The position numbers and the translations under genes are program-made. The notes beneath the pieces are model-generated. The model was not told the DNA's origin and did not search any database. It saw only the letters and a program-made list of their open reading frames with translations. DNA of 64,000 nt from Bacillota bacterium (GTDB lineage: Bacteria > Bacillota > Sulfobacillia > JAJZYS01 > JAJYTV01): NCBI GenBank assembly GCA_021847575.1, contig JAJZQO010000007.1, forward strand, positions 1-64,000, read 5' to 3'. This document shows, piece after piece, positions 50,308-58,646 of this stretch. How positions within the stretch are numbered: position 1 is the first letter of the stretch; each line of letters opens with the position of its first letter.

Positions 50308-51252
50308 ATGGCTGAAGAATTCAAGGATATCGTCTACGAGGTTTCCGACAAGGGCGTAGCGCGTCTGACGATCAACCGGGAGTACGCCTACAACGCCTAC
50401 ACGACCGAGACGCTGAAGGAGATCCACACCGCTGCCCGCATGGCCTCCTTCGACCCCAGCGTCTATGTCTTCGTGCTCACCGGCGCCGGCAGCCGGGCGT
50501 TCTGCACGGGCGGCGACGTCAAGGAGTACGCGGCGAAGTTCGTCGACAAGCCGAGCGGCTTCCTCGAGTACATGGTCCACTTCCAGGACTGCCTCGACGC
50601 CATCCGGCACATGGGCAAGCCGACGATCGCCCGCCTCAACGGCATGACGGTCGGCGGCGGCAACGAGTTCAACATGGCGTGCGACCTCGCGGTGATGTCC
50701 GACACCGCCTTCATCCGTCAGGTGGGAACCCGGGTCGGCAGCGTCGCCGCCGGCGGCGGCACGCAGTGGCTGCCGATCATCGTGGGCGACCGGCGCGCGC
50801 GCGAGCTCCTGTTCTTTTCCGAGCCGATCACAGCGCAGACCGCCCTCGACTGGGGCCTCGTCAACAAGGTGGTGCCGTACGACAAGCTCGACGAGGCGAT
50901 CGACGAATGGGTCGAGAAGCTGACCGACAAGTTCGCCGAATCCCTGCGCTACACCCAGGAGGCGACGAACTTCTGGAAGGACCTCGCCTGGTACAACACG
51001 ATCGGCCACGCCCGCGAGTGGCTGAGCCTGCACTTCGCCCACCCCGGGGCGCAGGAAGGCATGCTCTCGTTCGTCGAGAAGCGCCAGCCGGACTACCGCG
51101 GCCTGCGCGAGATGACGAGCGACGGCCACGGCGACTTCTGGCACGGCGCCCCCACCAGGTCCTGCCCGTCCTGCAACGCCAAGGGCATCCCCTCCGGCTT
51201 CCAGTTCTGCGGTGTGTGCGGCAAGCCCCTCGACGCGGGGGTGGCGGAGTGA
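50308..51252 (+). CDS. oah: 6-oxocyclohex-1-ene-1-carbonyl-CoA hydrolase with C-terminal zinc ribbon
   Basis: A 314 aa protein. Residues 1-275 form a crotonase domain with the Oah/BamA features AYNAYTTETLKE, AFCTGGDVKEYAAKF, RLNGMTVGGGNEFNMACDLA and RVGSVAAGGGTQWLPIIVG. This ring-opening enzyme gives 3-hydroxypimelyl-CoA. The C-terminal 30 residues, CPSCNAKGIPSGFQFCGVCG (about 286-305), add a zinc ribbon (two CxxC pairs) that I do not know from classic Oah, which instead has a longer C-terminus without it. A good site, TGAGGAGGC, precedes ATG 50308. The GTGA overlap with had implies coupling. A general enoyl-CoA hydratase role is the alternative. Confidence 0.82.
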   Translation: MAEEFKDIVYEVSDKGVARLTINREYAYNAYTTETLKEIHTAARMASFDPSVYVFVLTGAGSRAFCTGGDVKEYAAKFVDKPSGFLEYMVHFQDCLDAIRHMGKPTIARLNGMTVGGGNEFNMACDLAVMSDTAFIRQVGTRVGSVAAGGGTQWLPIIVGDRRARELLFFSEPITAQTALDWGLVNKVVPYDKLDEAIDEWVEKLTDKFAESLRYTQEATNFWKDLAWYNTIGHAREWLSLHFAHPGAQEGMLSFVEKRQPDYRGLREMTSDGHGDFWHGAPTRSCPSCNAKGIPSGFQFCGVCGKPLDAGVAE

Positions 51253-52274
51253 AAGCCGCCGTCTTCTACGGGCCCCACCAGCCCCTCAAGATCGAGACCG
51301 TGGCCGACCCGACGCCGGCTGCGGGCGAACTGCTGGTCAAGGTGGCCGCCTGCGGGCTCTGCCACACCGACCTGCACTACATCGACCACGACGTGCCGAC
51401 AGCCAAGCGGCCGCCCCTGATCCTTGGCCACGAGGCCTCGGGCACGGTGACGGCGGTCGGTCAGGACGTCAAGGGCTTCGCGGTCGGCGACCGCGTGCTC
51501 GTGCCCGCGGTGTTCAGTTGCGGCGAGTGCCGGCAGTGCCGCCGCGGCCGCGAGAACATCTGCGAGCGGATGGTGATGCCCGGCAACCACGTCGACGGTG
51601 CCTACGCGGAGTACATGGTGGCCCCCGCGAAGGACGTGCTGCACCTGCCGGACGAGATCCCGCTGGTCGACGCCTGCATCATCGCCGACGCGGTCTCGAC
51701 GCCCTACAACGCGGTGAAGAACCGCGGGCAGGTGAGGCCGGGCGACACGGTCGCGGTCTTCGGTTGCGGCGGCGTCGGCCTGAACGTCGTACAGATCGCG
51801 GCAGCCTCAGGCGCCAACGTCATCGCCGTCGACATCTCGGACGAGAAGCTCGAGCACGCCAGGCGGTTCGGCGCGCACGCGACCGTCAAGGGCGGCGAGG
51901 GCAAAGAGGTGTCCAAGGAGATCAAGAGGCTCAGCGGCGGCGGCGTCGACATCGCCTTCGAGGCGATCGGCTACCCGCCGACGATCGTGCAGGCCTTCGA
52001 CAGCCTGGCGCGGGGCGGACGCCTCGTGCAGGTGGGCTACTGCCAGCACCCTGTGCAGCTCAACGTCTCGCGCCTGATGTTCTTCGAGATGGAGGTCATC
52101 GGGTCGCTCGGCTGCAGTCCGCTCGACTACCTGCCGTTGATCGACCTCGTGGCGCGCGGGCGCCTCAAGCTCTCGGAGCTGATCTCGCACCGCGTCCCGC
52201 TGGACCGGATCAACGAGGGCCTCGACTATCTGCGCCAGGGCCAAGGCATCCGCAACATCGTGGTCATGGACTGA
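51249..52274 (+). CDS. had: 6-hydroxycyclohex-1-ene-1-carbonyl-CoA dehydrogenase
   Basis: A 341 aa zinc-dependent medium-chain alcohol dehydrogenase. Catalytic zinc ligands are in CGLCHTD (about 34-40) and LGHEASG (about 57-63). The structural zinc loop is CGECRQCRRGRENIC (about 88-102), and the NAD site VFGCGGVGLNVVQ. HYIDHDVPTAKRPPLILGHE resembles Had of Thauera. It oxidises the Dch product for Oah. The GTG start at 51249 overlaps the oah stop by 4 nt; no separate Shine-Dalgarno is needed. Confidence 0.87.
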   Translation: MKAAVFYGPHQPLKIETVADPTPAAGELLVKVAACGLCHTDLHYIDHDVPTAKRPPLILGHEASGTVTAVGQDVKGFAVGDRVLVPAVFSCGECRQCRRGRENICERMVMPGNHVDGAYAEYMVAPAKDVLHLPDEIPLVDACIIADAVSTPYNAVKNRGQVRPGDTVAVFGCGGVGLNVVQIAAASGANVIAVDISDEKLEHARRFGAHATVKGGEGKEVSKEIKRLSGGGVDIAFEAIGYPPTIVQAFDSLARGGRLVQVGYCQHPVQLNVSRLMFFEMEVIGSLGCSPLDYLPLIDLVARGRLKLSELISHRVPLDRINEGLDYLRQGQGIRNIVVMD

Positions 52275-52299
52275 GGTCCGAGCCAGAGGAGGGTTACCC

Positions 52300-53487
52300 A
52301 TGGCGACGGCAGCGATGTCCGAGATAGAGCAGGTGCAGGACCTGACGGCGCTTGTCGATGGGCTGCGGGTCCTGTTCGAGGATCCGGAGTTCAAGGTCGT
52401 CTCCGAGATCAAGCGCCTGACCGGCAAGCCGATCATCGGCAACTTCCCGGTCTACAGCCCGGTGGAGCTGTTCCACGCGGCAGGTGCGCACCCGGTCGGG
52501 CTCGTTGGGGCAGGCAACCAGATCGAGATCGCGCACGCCGACTCCCGTTTCCAGTCGTTCGTCTGCTCGGTGATCAAGAGCACGCTCGAACTCGGTCTGA
52601 CGGACCGCTTGCAAGACTTCGAGGGCATCGTGTTCCACTCCATCTGCGACCCCGCGCGCAACCTCGCCTCGGTCTTCAAGCGCAACTTCCCGGACAAGTG
52701 GGTCGAGTACATCCACTTCCCGCAGAACCTCGTCACCGAGAGCAGCGTCGACTACCTCGAGAACGAGTACCGCCGCCTGCTGGATCGCCTGCAGGAGCTC
52801 ACGGGCAAGACCGTCACGAACGCGGACGTGAACAACTCGATCGCCCTCTACAACACGGCCCGCAGCCTGATGGGCACGCTCTACGCCTTCCGCCGCGACC
52901 ACCCCCACATCCTCACCACCCGCGAGCTCTACAGCCTGGTGCGTGCCGGGCACATCCTCACGGTCGAGGAGCACATCCGCCTGCTCGAGCACGCGCTGCG
53001 CCTCGTCCGGACGAAGCCGGGCCACGAGCGCGACCACATCCGCGTCATTCTCGTCGGCTCGTTCTGCGAGCAACCGTCGCTGGACCTGATCAGCGCCATG
53101 GAGGAGGCCGGCCTCGACATCCTGGACGACGACTTCCTGCTCGGGCGCCGCTGGTTCACGGAAGACCTGCCGACGGACGGCAACGGCGTGCGCACCCTGG
53201 CGAGTGCCTACCGCGACCGCTCCGTGATCTCGTCGGTCAAGCACGACTCCCGCCGCCACAAGGGCGACGAGCTGGTCGCGCAGGTGAAGAGCTCCGGGGC
53301 CGACGCCGTGATCGTGAGCGTGCCCAAGTTCTGCGAGCCGGGCCTCTTCGACTACGCCATCTACCGCCGGGCGCTGCTCGATGCCGGCATCCCGCACCTG
53401 TTCGTGGAGTACGAGGAGAAGATGTGGCTGTTCGACAAGGTCCAGACGGAGGTCGAAACCTTCGTCGAGTCGCTGCTGCTCGACTAG
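52300..53487 (+). CDS. bcrC: Benzoyl-CoA reductase subunit C (class I, BzdN/BadD-like)
   Basis: A 395 aa member of the 2-hydroxyacyl-CoA dehydratase D-component fold. Cysteines in HSICDPARN, GSFCEQPS and VPKFCEPGLFDY are the expected [4Fe-4S] ligands near the active site. The family-typical GKPIIGNFPVYSPVELFHAAGAHPVGL opens the domain (about 42-68). With BcrB it binds benzoyl-CoA, while BcrA and BcrD drive low-potential electron transfer with ATP. AGAGGAGGG precedes ATG 52300. Length matches BcrC of known enzymes (about 385-395 aa). Confidence 0.88.
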   Translation: MATAAMSEIEQVQDLTALVDGLRVLFEDPEFKVVSEIKRLTGKPIIGNFPVYSPVELFHAAGAHPVGLVGAGNQIEIAHADSRFQSFVCSVIKSTLELGLTDRLQDFEGIVFHSICDPARNLASVFKRNFPDKWVEYIHFPQNLVTESSVDYLENEYRRLLDRLQELTGKTVTNADVNNSIALYNTARSLMGTLYAFRRDHPHILTTRELYSLVRAGHILTVEEHIRLLEHALRLVRTKPGHERDHIRVILVGSFCEQPSLDLISAMEEAGLDILDDDFLLGRRWFTEDLPTDGNGVRTLASAYRDRSVISSVKHDSRRHKGDELVAQVKSSGADAVIVSVPKFCEPGLFDYAIYRRALLDAGIPHLFVEYEEKMWLFDKVQTEVETFVESLLLD

Positions 53488-53500
53488 GGAGGGGAGCACC

Positions 53501-54769
53501 GTGGCCGAGAAGATCGAGTACCGGGGACACCTGCACGATCTCCAGAAGGACCTGATGAACGACTACTTCGACCAGATGACGCGCTCCGCGCAGGGCGAAG
53601 GGAGCCCCGCCGTCTACCTCCTGATCAGCGGCAACCCCGTCGAGCTGTTGCGCGCGTTCGACCTCCTGCCGGTCTACCCGGAGATCAACGCCCTGCAGAC
53701 CGCGGTCAAGAAGCAGGCCCTGCCCTTCATCCAGAAGGCCGAGGAGCTTGGCTACTCCACCGACAACTGCGCCTACGTGAAGGCGGACATCGGCCTCTTC
53801 TACTCCGGCAACAAGGCGCCCATGGCCACCGTTCCGCCGCCCGGCCTCCTGCTGACGAACTACGTCGGCTGCAACGTCTACCTGCACTGGTGGGAGCACC
53901 TTGCGGAGCTGACGGGCGCACCGATCTTCGACATCGACATCCCCTTCCTGCGCTCGCTCGACGGCGAGCCGAGCCGGGAGGACCTCCAGTACGTCGTGCG
54001 CCAGCTCGAGGAGCTGATCCCGGTCCTCGAGAAGATCTCGGGCAAGAAGTACGACCCTGACCGGCTGCGCGAGGTCGTACAGTACTCGCTCGAGACCGGC
54101 GAGTACTGGGCCAAGATCAAGATGATGCCACAGCTCAAGCCGGCGCCCTACGACGCCTACTTCGACGCCGTGACCATGATGGGCCCGCTCTACGCACTGC
54201 GCGGCACGAAGGAAGGGCGGGACTACTTCCGCGCCGCCTACGAGGAGCTGCAGAAGAGGGTGGCCCTGCAAGAGGGACCCCTGCCCGAGGAGAAGTACCG
54301 GCTCGTGATCGAGGGACCGCCGCCCTGGCCCTACCTGCGCACCTTCCGGGACATGTTCGCGCGCTGGGGCGCCGTGTTTGTGGCCTCGAGCTACTCCACG
54401 GTCGGCGGTCTCTGGGAGTTCGGCTTCCGCCACGACCCCAGCAATCCCATCGAGAGCATCGCGATGCACATGCTCAAGTGGAACTTGACGAACCGCAACT
54501 TCCTGCAGCGCTACGCGCAGCTGAAGAGCTACGTCGAGGACTGGAACGCCGACGGACTCGTGATCCACTCGGTGAAGAGCTGCCGGCTGTTCTCCGCGGG
54601 GCAGGGCGACATGCGCGAGTACTTCGCGCGCGAGCTCAACGTACCGACGCTGCTCGTCGAGTCCGACCTCGAGGACCAGCGGTACTTCTCACCCGCCCAG
54701 ATGCGCACGCGCATCGACGCCTTCATGGAGTCGCTGGAACACCACAAGCTGGTCGGGCACCAGCGCTAG
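53501..54769 (+). CDS. bcrB: Benzoyl-CoA reductase subunit B (class I, BzdO/BadE-like)
   Basis: A 422 aa protein of the same dehydratase-like fold as BcrC. It has TNYVGCNVYLHWWEHLAELTG (about 118-138), IEGPPPWPYLRTFRDMF (about 270-286) and VIHSVKSCRLFSAGQGDMRE (about 355-374). The listed Cys residues probably hold the second [4Fe-4S] cluster. GTG 53501 has GGGAGGGG nearby and lies 13 bp after the bcrC stop; the ORF-track start at 53381 is inside bcrC. Length fits BcrB (about 430 aa). Confidence 0.88.
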   Translation: MAEKIEYRGHLHDLQKDLMNDYFDQMTRSAQGEGSPAVYLLISGNPVELLRAFDLLPVYPEINALQTAVKKQALPFIQKAEELGYSTDNCAYVKADIGLFYSGNKAPMATVPPPGLLLTNYVGCNVYLHWWEHLAELTGAPIFDIDIPFLRSLDGEPSREDLQYVVRQLEELIPVLEKISGKKYDPDRLREVVQYSLETGEYWAKIKMMPQLKPAPYDAYFDAVTMMGPLYALRGTKEGRDYFRAAYEELQKRVALQEGPLPEEKYRLVIEGPPPWPYLRTFRDMFARWGAVFVASSYSTVGGLWEFGFRHDPSNPIESIAMHMLKWNLTNRNFLQRYAQLKSYVEDWNADGLVIHSVKSCRLFSAGQGDMREYFARELNVPTLLVESDLEDQRYFSPAQMRTRIDAFMESLEHHKLVGHQR

Positions 54770-54792
54770 GTCCGAGAGAGGGAGGGGATCGC

Positions 54793-55584
54793 ATGCGCTA
54801 CTTTGCGGGTGTGGACGTCGGGTCCACGCAAACCAAGGCGGTCTTGGTGGACGAGGCGGGCGACATGGTCGCGAAGGTCCTCGTCGACACCGGCAGCAAC
54901 GTCGTCAAGGCTGCGGAGCGGGCCTTCCTGGAGGCGGTCGCGCAGGCCGGCACGCGGCGCGAGGACGTCGACTACATCGTCGGCACAGGCTATGGTCGCT
55001 TCAACGTGACGTTCGGCAACGACCAGGTCACGGAGATCAGCTGCCACGCCAAGGGGATCGCGCACGTCAACCCGAACGTGCGGACCGTCATCGACATCGG
55101 CGGCCAGGACGCCAAGGCCATCAAGATCGACGCGACCGGCGACGTCAAGGACTTCGTCATGAACGACAAGTGCGCGGCGGGCACCGGGCGCTTCCTCGGC
55201 AACTCGGCGGAGGTTCTCAACCTCTCCCTGGACGAGATCGGCCCGCGCTCCCTGGAGGCGAAGGTCCCGGTGCGCCTCAGCACGGTGTGCACGGTCTTCG
55301 TCGAGACCGACATCCTCTCCCACCTGGCGCTCGGCCGGAGCGTCGAAAACATCCTGGGCGGCGTGCACAGCGCCGTCGCGGCGCGCGTGGTCGCGCTCGC
55401 GCGGCGCGTCGGCATCGAGCGCGACGTTGCGCTGACCGGCGGAGTCTCCCGCAACGTCGGCATGGTGCGTGCGCTCGAGCACCACCTGGATGTCCCGATC
55501 TACGTCAGCCCCGATGCGCACTTCATGGGCGCGCTGGGCGCTGCCCTCTTCGCCCGCGAGCGGGCGATGGCGGTCGCGGGCTAA
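54793..55584 (+). CDS. bcrA: Benzoyl-CoA reductase ATPase subunit A (ASKHA, BzdP type)
   Basis: A 263 aa ATP-hydrolysing activator subunit (BadF/BcrA/HgdC family). ATP-binding motifs are DVGSTQTKAVL (about 8-18) and VIDIGGQDAKAI (about 103-114). Two conserved cysteines, DKCAAGTGRFLG (about 128-139) and STVCTVFVETDI, probably bridge a [4Fe-4S] cluster with subunit D. At 263 aa it is far shorter than BcrA of Thauera (about 440 aa) and is nearer the Azoarcus Bzd architecture. GGAGGGG precedes ATG 54793. The longer ORF start is within bcrB. Confidence 0.87.
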   Translation: MRYFAGVDVGSTQTKAVLVDEAGDMVAKVLVDTGSNVVKAAERAFLEAVAQAGTRREDVDYIVGTGYGRFNVTFGNDQVTEISCHAKGIAHVNPNVRTVIDIGGQDAKAIKIDATGDVKDFVMNDKCAAGTGRFLGNSAEVLNLSLDEIGPRSLEAKVPVRLSTVCTVFVETDILSHLALGRSVENILGGVHSAVAARVVALARRVGIERDVALTGGVSRNVGMVRALEHHLDVPIYVSPDAHFMGALGAALFARERAMAVAG

Positions 55585-55608
55585 ATGCGCAGCGAGGAGG
55601 ATGTCGAC

Positions 55609-56400
55609 ATGATCTGTCTCGGCCTCGACATGGGATCGCGCTACACCAAGGCGGTCCTGATGGATGAAAGCAGCACGATTCTCGGATCGGCCGTGATGCG
55701 CACCCAGCCGCCGTTCGTCGACACGGCCGCCAAGGCCAGGGCGATGGTGCTCGACCAGGCCGGATTGCGCGAGGCTGACATCGACTACACGGTCACGACG
55801 GGCTTCGCCCGTTTCGCCGTTCCGTTCCGCCAGCTTCAGATCACCGACATGACCTGTGCCGCACGCGGTGCGATCATGCTCTTCCCCGAGACCCGCACGG
55901 TGCTCGACATCGGTTTCCAGAGCACCCGCACCATCCGCGTCCTGCCGAACGGCCACGTCAAGGAGTTCAAGACGAACGACAAGTGCGCGGCCGGCGCGGG
56001 CGGCTTCGTCGAGCGCAGCGCGAAGTACCTCGAGGTGACGCTCGACCAGGTCGGGGAGCTCTCGCAAAACGCCAAGGCGCCCGTCACGATCTCGAGCGTG
56101 TGCGCAGTCCTCGCGGAGTCCGAGATCATCAACCACGTCTCCGACAACCGCCAGGTGGAGGACATCCTGCGCGGCGTCCACAACTCCCTCGCGACCCGTG
56201 CCCTGGGGCTGATGCGCCGCATCGGCGTCGAGGCGGAACTGACGATGGTCGGCGGCATGGCGCTGCAGGCCGGGATGATCGAGGAAGTGGCGAAGGTCTT
56301 CCAGATGAAGGTCAACGTACCCGAGAACCCGCCACTCGCCACAGCCATGGGCGCGGCGCGCCTCGGGCTCAACCGCGCACTGGCCAAGCGGGCGGTCTGA
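55609..56400 (+). CDS. bcrD: Benzoyl-CoA reductase ATPase subunit D (ASKHA, BzdQ type)
   Basis: Second ATPase subunit, also 263 aa. DMGSRYTKAVLMD (about 6-18) and DKCAAGAGGFVERSA are clear. The phosphate-2-type loop reads LDIGFQSTRTI instead of DIGGQDAK, so the two subunits are not equivalent. The second cluster cysteine is in SSVCAVLAESEI. ATG 55609 has GAGGAGG 8 nt upstream; the upstream ATG 55585 would add eight residues. With BcrA it forms the ATP-driven electron-injection half of the enzyme, receiving electrons from ferredoxin. Confidence 0.87.
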   Translation: MICLGLDMGSRYTKAVLMDESSTILGSAVMRTQPPFVDTAAKARAMVLDQAGLREADIDYTVTTGFARFAVPFRQLQITDMTCAARGAIMLFPETRTVLDIGFQSTRTIRVLPNGHVKEFKTNDKCAAGAGGFVERSAKYLEVTLDQVGELSQNAKAPVTISSVCAVLAESEIINHVSDNRQVEDILRGVHNSLATRALGLMRRIGVEAELTMVGGMALQAGMIEEVAKVFQMKVNVPENPPLATAMGAARLGLNRALAKRAV

Positions 56401-56450
56401 GCATTGCACGTCGGCACCGATACGGGCCCGAGAGCGAGGTGGCAACGGAA

Positions 56451-56696
56451 ATGGCATACGTGATCGCGGAACCTTGCATCGACGTGAAGGACCTCTCGTG
56501 CATCGACACCTGTCCGGTCGACTGCATCGCGTCGCCCGACGATGCGAACATGTGCTACATCGACCCCGTGGCTTGCATCGACTGCGGCGCCTGCGAGTCG
56601 GTCTGCCCTGTGAACGCGATCTTCGAGGTGGGTGCGCTCCCGGCGGAGTGGTCGCACTTCGCCCAGATCAACGCCGACTACTTCGCCAGCCTCTAG
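56451..56696 (+). CDS. FdxA-type (7Fe/8Fe) ferredoxin, probable electron donor to benzoyl-CoA reductase
   Basis: An 81 aa ferredoxin. The first cluster region is CIDVKDLSCIDTCPVDC (C-x7-C-x3-C-x3-C), the spacing typical of FdxA proteins with a [3Fe-4S] cluster. The second is CIDCGACESVCP, and a C-terminal aromatic tail (WSHFAQINADYF) is also FdxA-like. Known benzoyl-CoA operons carry 2[4Fe-4S] ferredoxins, so this variant is unusual. GAGGTGG lies before ATG 56451, 50 bp after bcrD. A 16 bp hairpin just downstream suggests the operon ends here. Confidence 0.9.
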   Translation: MAYVIAEPCIDVKDLSCIDTCPVDCIASPDDANMCYIDPVACIDCGACESVCPVNAIFEVGALPAEWSHFAQINADYFASL

Positions 56697-56711
56697 AACG
56701 GGCGACCGCAA

Positions 56712-56749
56712 GCGCAGCGGCCGGCGGCCCAGTCCGCCGGCCGCTGCGC
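56712..56749 (+). terminator. Perfect 16 bp hairpin after the ferredoxin gene
   Basis: GCGCAGCGGCCGGCGG and CCGCCGGCCGCTGCGC pair perfectly around the 6 nt loop CCCAGT, 15 bp after the ferredoxin stop. No T run follows. It probably ends or stabilises the benzoyl-CoA operon transcript before the PaaX gene. Confidence 0.6.
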
Positions 56750-56944
56750 CGCTCGCGCCGGGCACCGGCACCTCGCGCCAGGCTCTTTGGCGCCGATTCC
56801 GCACCGCTCCCCCCCATTCGGCAAGCCTGTCGTCGGGTGGCCCGGCAATCTCGACAGCCGGGCAGCGACATGCTACCGTGTGGGTACTCGGCGTGCCGCA
56901 GGCCTGTTGAGGCCGCGCGGCGCGGCCTCGGTGGAGGGGTTGTC

Positions 56945-57739
56945 GTGAGCGCCCGGTCGATCCTGTTCACCCTGTGGGGCGACGTCTTTCTGGATCGTGA
57001 GGATGCCGTTCCACTCGCCACCGCCACGTCCTTCATGCAGGCGCTCGGCTTCAGGCCCGACGCCGTGCGCGCAGCCCTTGCGCGCATGGCCCGCGAGGGC
57101 TGGTATGTCAGCGCTCGCCACGGCCGGCAGAGCTCGTACAGCCTCACCCCGATCGGCAACGAGCGCCTGCGCGACGCCCGCAGGCGCATCTATCAGGTCG
57201 ACGAGGAACCATGGCAGGGAACCTTCCGCACGCTCGGCCTCCCGTCCCCCGCCCCGCCTCCCGCCAGGCGGCGCCCCCTTTTGCGCGAGCTGCAGTGGGT
57301 GGGCTGGGCGCAGGTGGGCCCATACCAGTGGCTGAGCCCGATCGCGCGCCTGGAGGAGACGTTCGTGGTGCTGTCGCGGTACGGCATCCACGGCGCCTGG
57401 GTGCTCAGCGGCAGCCTCAGCGGCAAGGATCCGATCCGCTGGATCGAGGAGCTCTACCCTATCGCCGAGATCGACGCGCGCTACCAGAGCTTCCTGCAGG
57501 ACTGGGCCTCCGTCGCAACGGTGCGCAGCGAGGCCGAGGCGTTCGTCGGGCGCATTGAGCTGGTGCACGCCTGGCGCAAGCTTCTCTTCGTCGATCCCGG
57601 CCTGCCGCGTACCCTCCTGCCACCGCACTTCGCCCGCAGCGAGGCGCGGGCACTTTTCCGCGAGCTGTACGCGGCGTGGCTCGAGCCCTCGGCCGCCTTC
57701 GTCGCACGCCAGATGGGCAGTCCGGTGCTCGTTTCCTGA
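56945..57739 (+). CDS. PaaX-family transcriptional regulator
   Basis: A 264 aa GntR-like repressor of the PaaX family. The N-terminal winged helix begins SILFTLWGDVFLD and continues FRPDAVRAALARMAREGWYVSARHGRQSSY (about 37-66). Later GAWVLSGSL and LHAWRKLLFVDPGLPRTLLPPHF match the C-terminal PaaX domain, whose known effectors are aryl-CoA esters such as phenylacetyl-CoA. Start GTG 56945 follows GTGGAGGGG; the ORF-track start is inside the ferredoxin region. It lies in its own unit, between two hairpins, and may control the PaaK-like/Ior branch or the benzoyl-CoA operon. Confidence 0.9.
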   Translation: MSARSILFTLWGDVFLDREDAVPLATATSFMQALGFRPDAVRAALARMAREGWYVSARHGRQSSYSLTPIGNERLRDARRRIYQVDEEPWQGTFRTLGLPSPAPPPARRRPLLRELQWVGWAQVGPYQWLSPIARLEETFVVLSRYGIHGAWVLSGSLSGKDPIRWIEELYPIAEIDARYQSFLQDWASVATVRSEAEAFVGRIELVHAWRKLLFVDPGLPRTLLPPHFARSEARALFRELYAAWLEPSAAFVARQMGSPVLVS

Positions 57740-57744
57740 AAGAT

Positions 57745-57783
57745 GCGAGAGGGGCCGGTGCGGCGAGCACCGGCCCCTCTCGC
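57745..57783. terminator. Perfect 17 bp hairpin between convergent genes (bidirectional)
   Basis: GCGAGAGGGGCCGGTGC and GCACCGGCCCCTCTCGC pair perfectly around GGCGA. It lies 5 bp after the paaX-type stop and 29 bp after the convergent amidohydrolase stop, so it can terminate both transcripts. No T tract is visible on either side. Confidence 0.65.
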
Positions 57784-57812
57784 GTGCGGCGCAGGTGGCC
57801 GCCGGAAGTCCC

Positions 57813-58646
57813 TCAGTCGCTGCCCGGCTGGGCCACGCCCAGGATCCGCGCCGCGTTCGCCCCGAGAATGCGCTCCAGGGCCTCGGCAGGCAGCGGCAGG
57901 TCGCGCATCGCCTGGAGGTTCGAGGCGATGCTTGGCGCACCGGGCCAGTCCGAGCCGAAGACCACCTTCGACGTCAGGCGGTGCAGGTTCGGCAGGTAGG
58001 AGAGCAGGTTTTTCGGCGGCAGCCCCGCCAGGTCCAGGTACACGTTTTCATGGTAGCGGGCAAGGAACTCGGCGTGGTCGAACCAGAACGGCCGACCCGC
58101 GTGCGAGACGACGATCTTGAGGCGCGGGAAGTCGACCGCGACGTCGTCGAGCGTCAAGGGATCGCCGTACTTCATGCGCGAGCCGGTGAAGACCGACGAG
58201 CCCGTGTGCACCATGATCGGGACGCCGAGTTCCTGCGCCTTGGCGTAGAGCGGATACAGCACCCGGTCGTTGGTGTAGAAGAGGTTGTACGTCGGATAGA
58301 GCTTGAAGCCCCGCATCCCCCGCGCGACGAGATCCTCGGCGTAGCGGGCGAGATCTGGGCTCAAGCCCGGAAAGACGGTACCGAACGGGATCAGCCCGTC
58401 CACGCCGCGGCAGAGCGCGAGGACGTCCTCGTTGTTGAAAATGCCGGTCGTAGGCGTGTTCTCGGCCAGAATGACCGCGTGATCGACTCCCTGCGCCCGC
58501 AGGAACTGCGCGAAGCTCTCCCCCGTCGCGCAGTTCTCGACCATGGTCTGGAGCTCTGCCGCGGTCCAAAACTCCGAGAGCAGTCCATTGAGGCTCGCGG
58601 ATCCCCCCTGCCAGCGCAAGGGGTGGACATGAAAGTCGATGACCAT
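57813..58646 (-). CDS. Metal-dependent amidohydrolase-2 family enzyme (second copy)
   Basis: A 277 aa TIM-barrel enzyme nearly collinear with the product of 17016-17852: DFHVHPLRW (4-12), MVHTGSSVFTGSRMKYG, VSHAGRPFW and FGSDWPG. Metal-binding His and Asp residues are intact. The two paralogues share PPKNLL(S/T)YLPN and the C-terminal GNAA/GANAA-type RIL end. Known members decarboxylate or hydrolyse ring-cleavage and aromatic carboxylates. ATG 58646 lies behind GAGCGA-type purines only; the start is chosen by alignment with its paralogue. The long reading region upstream (58647-58772) has no gene. Confidence 0.82.
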   Translation of the reverse strand: MVIDFHVHPLRWQGGSASLNGLLSEFWTAAELQTMVENCATGESFAQFLRAQGVDHAVILAENTPTTGIFNNEDVLALCRGVDGLIPFGTVFPGLSPDLARYAEDLVARGMRGFKLYPTYNLFYTNDRVLYPLYAKAQELGVPIMVHTGSSVFTGSRMKYGDPLTLDDVAVDFPRLKIVVSHAGRPFWFDHAEFLARYHENVYLDLAGLPPKNLLSYLPNLHRLTSKVVFGSDWPGAPSIASNLQAMRDLPLPAEALERILGANAARILGVAQPGSD

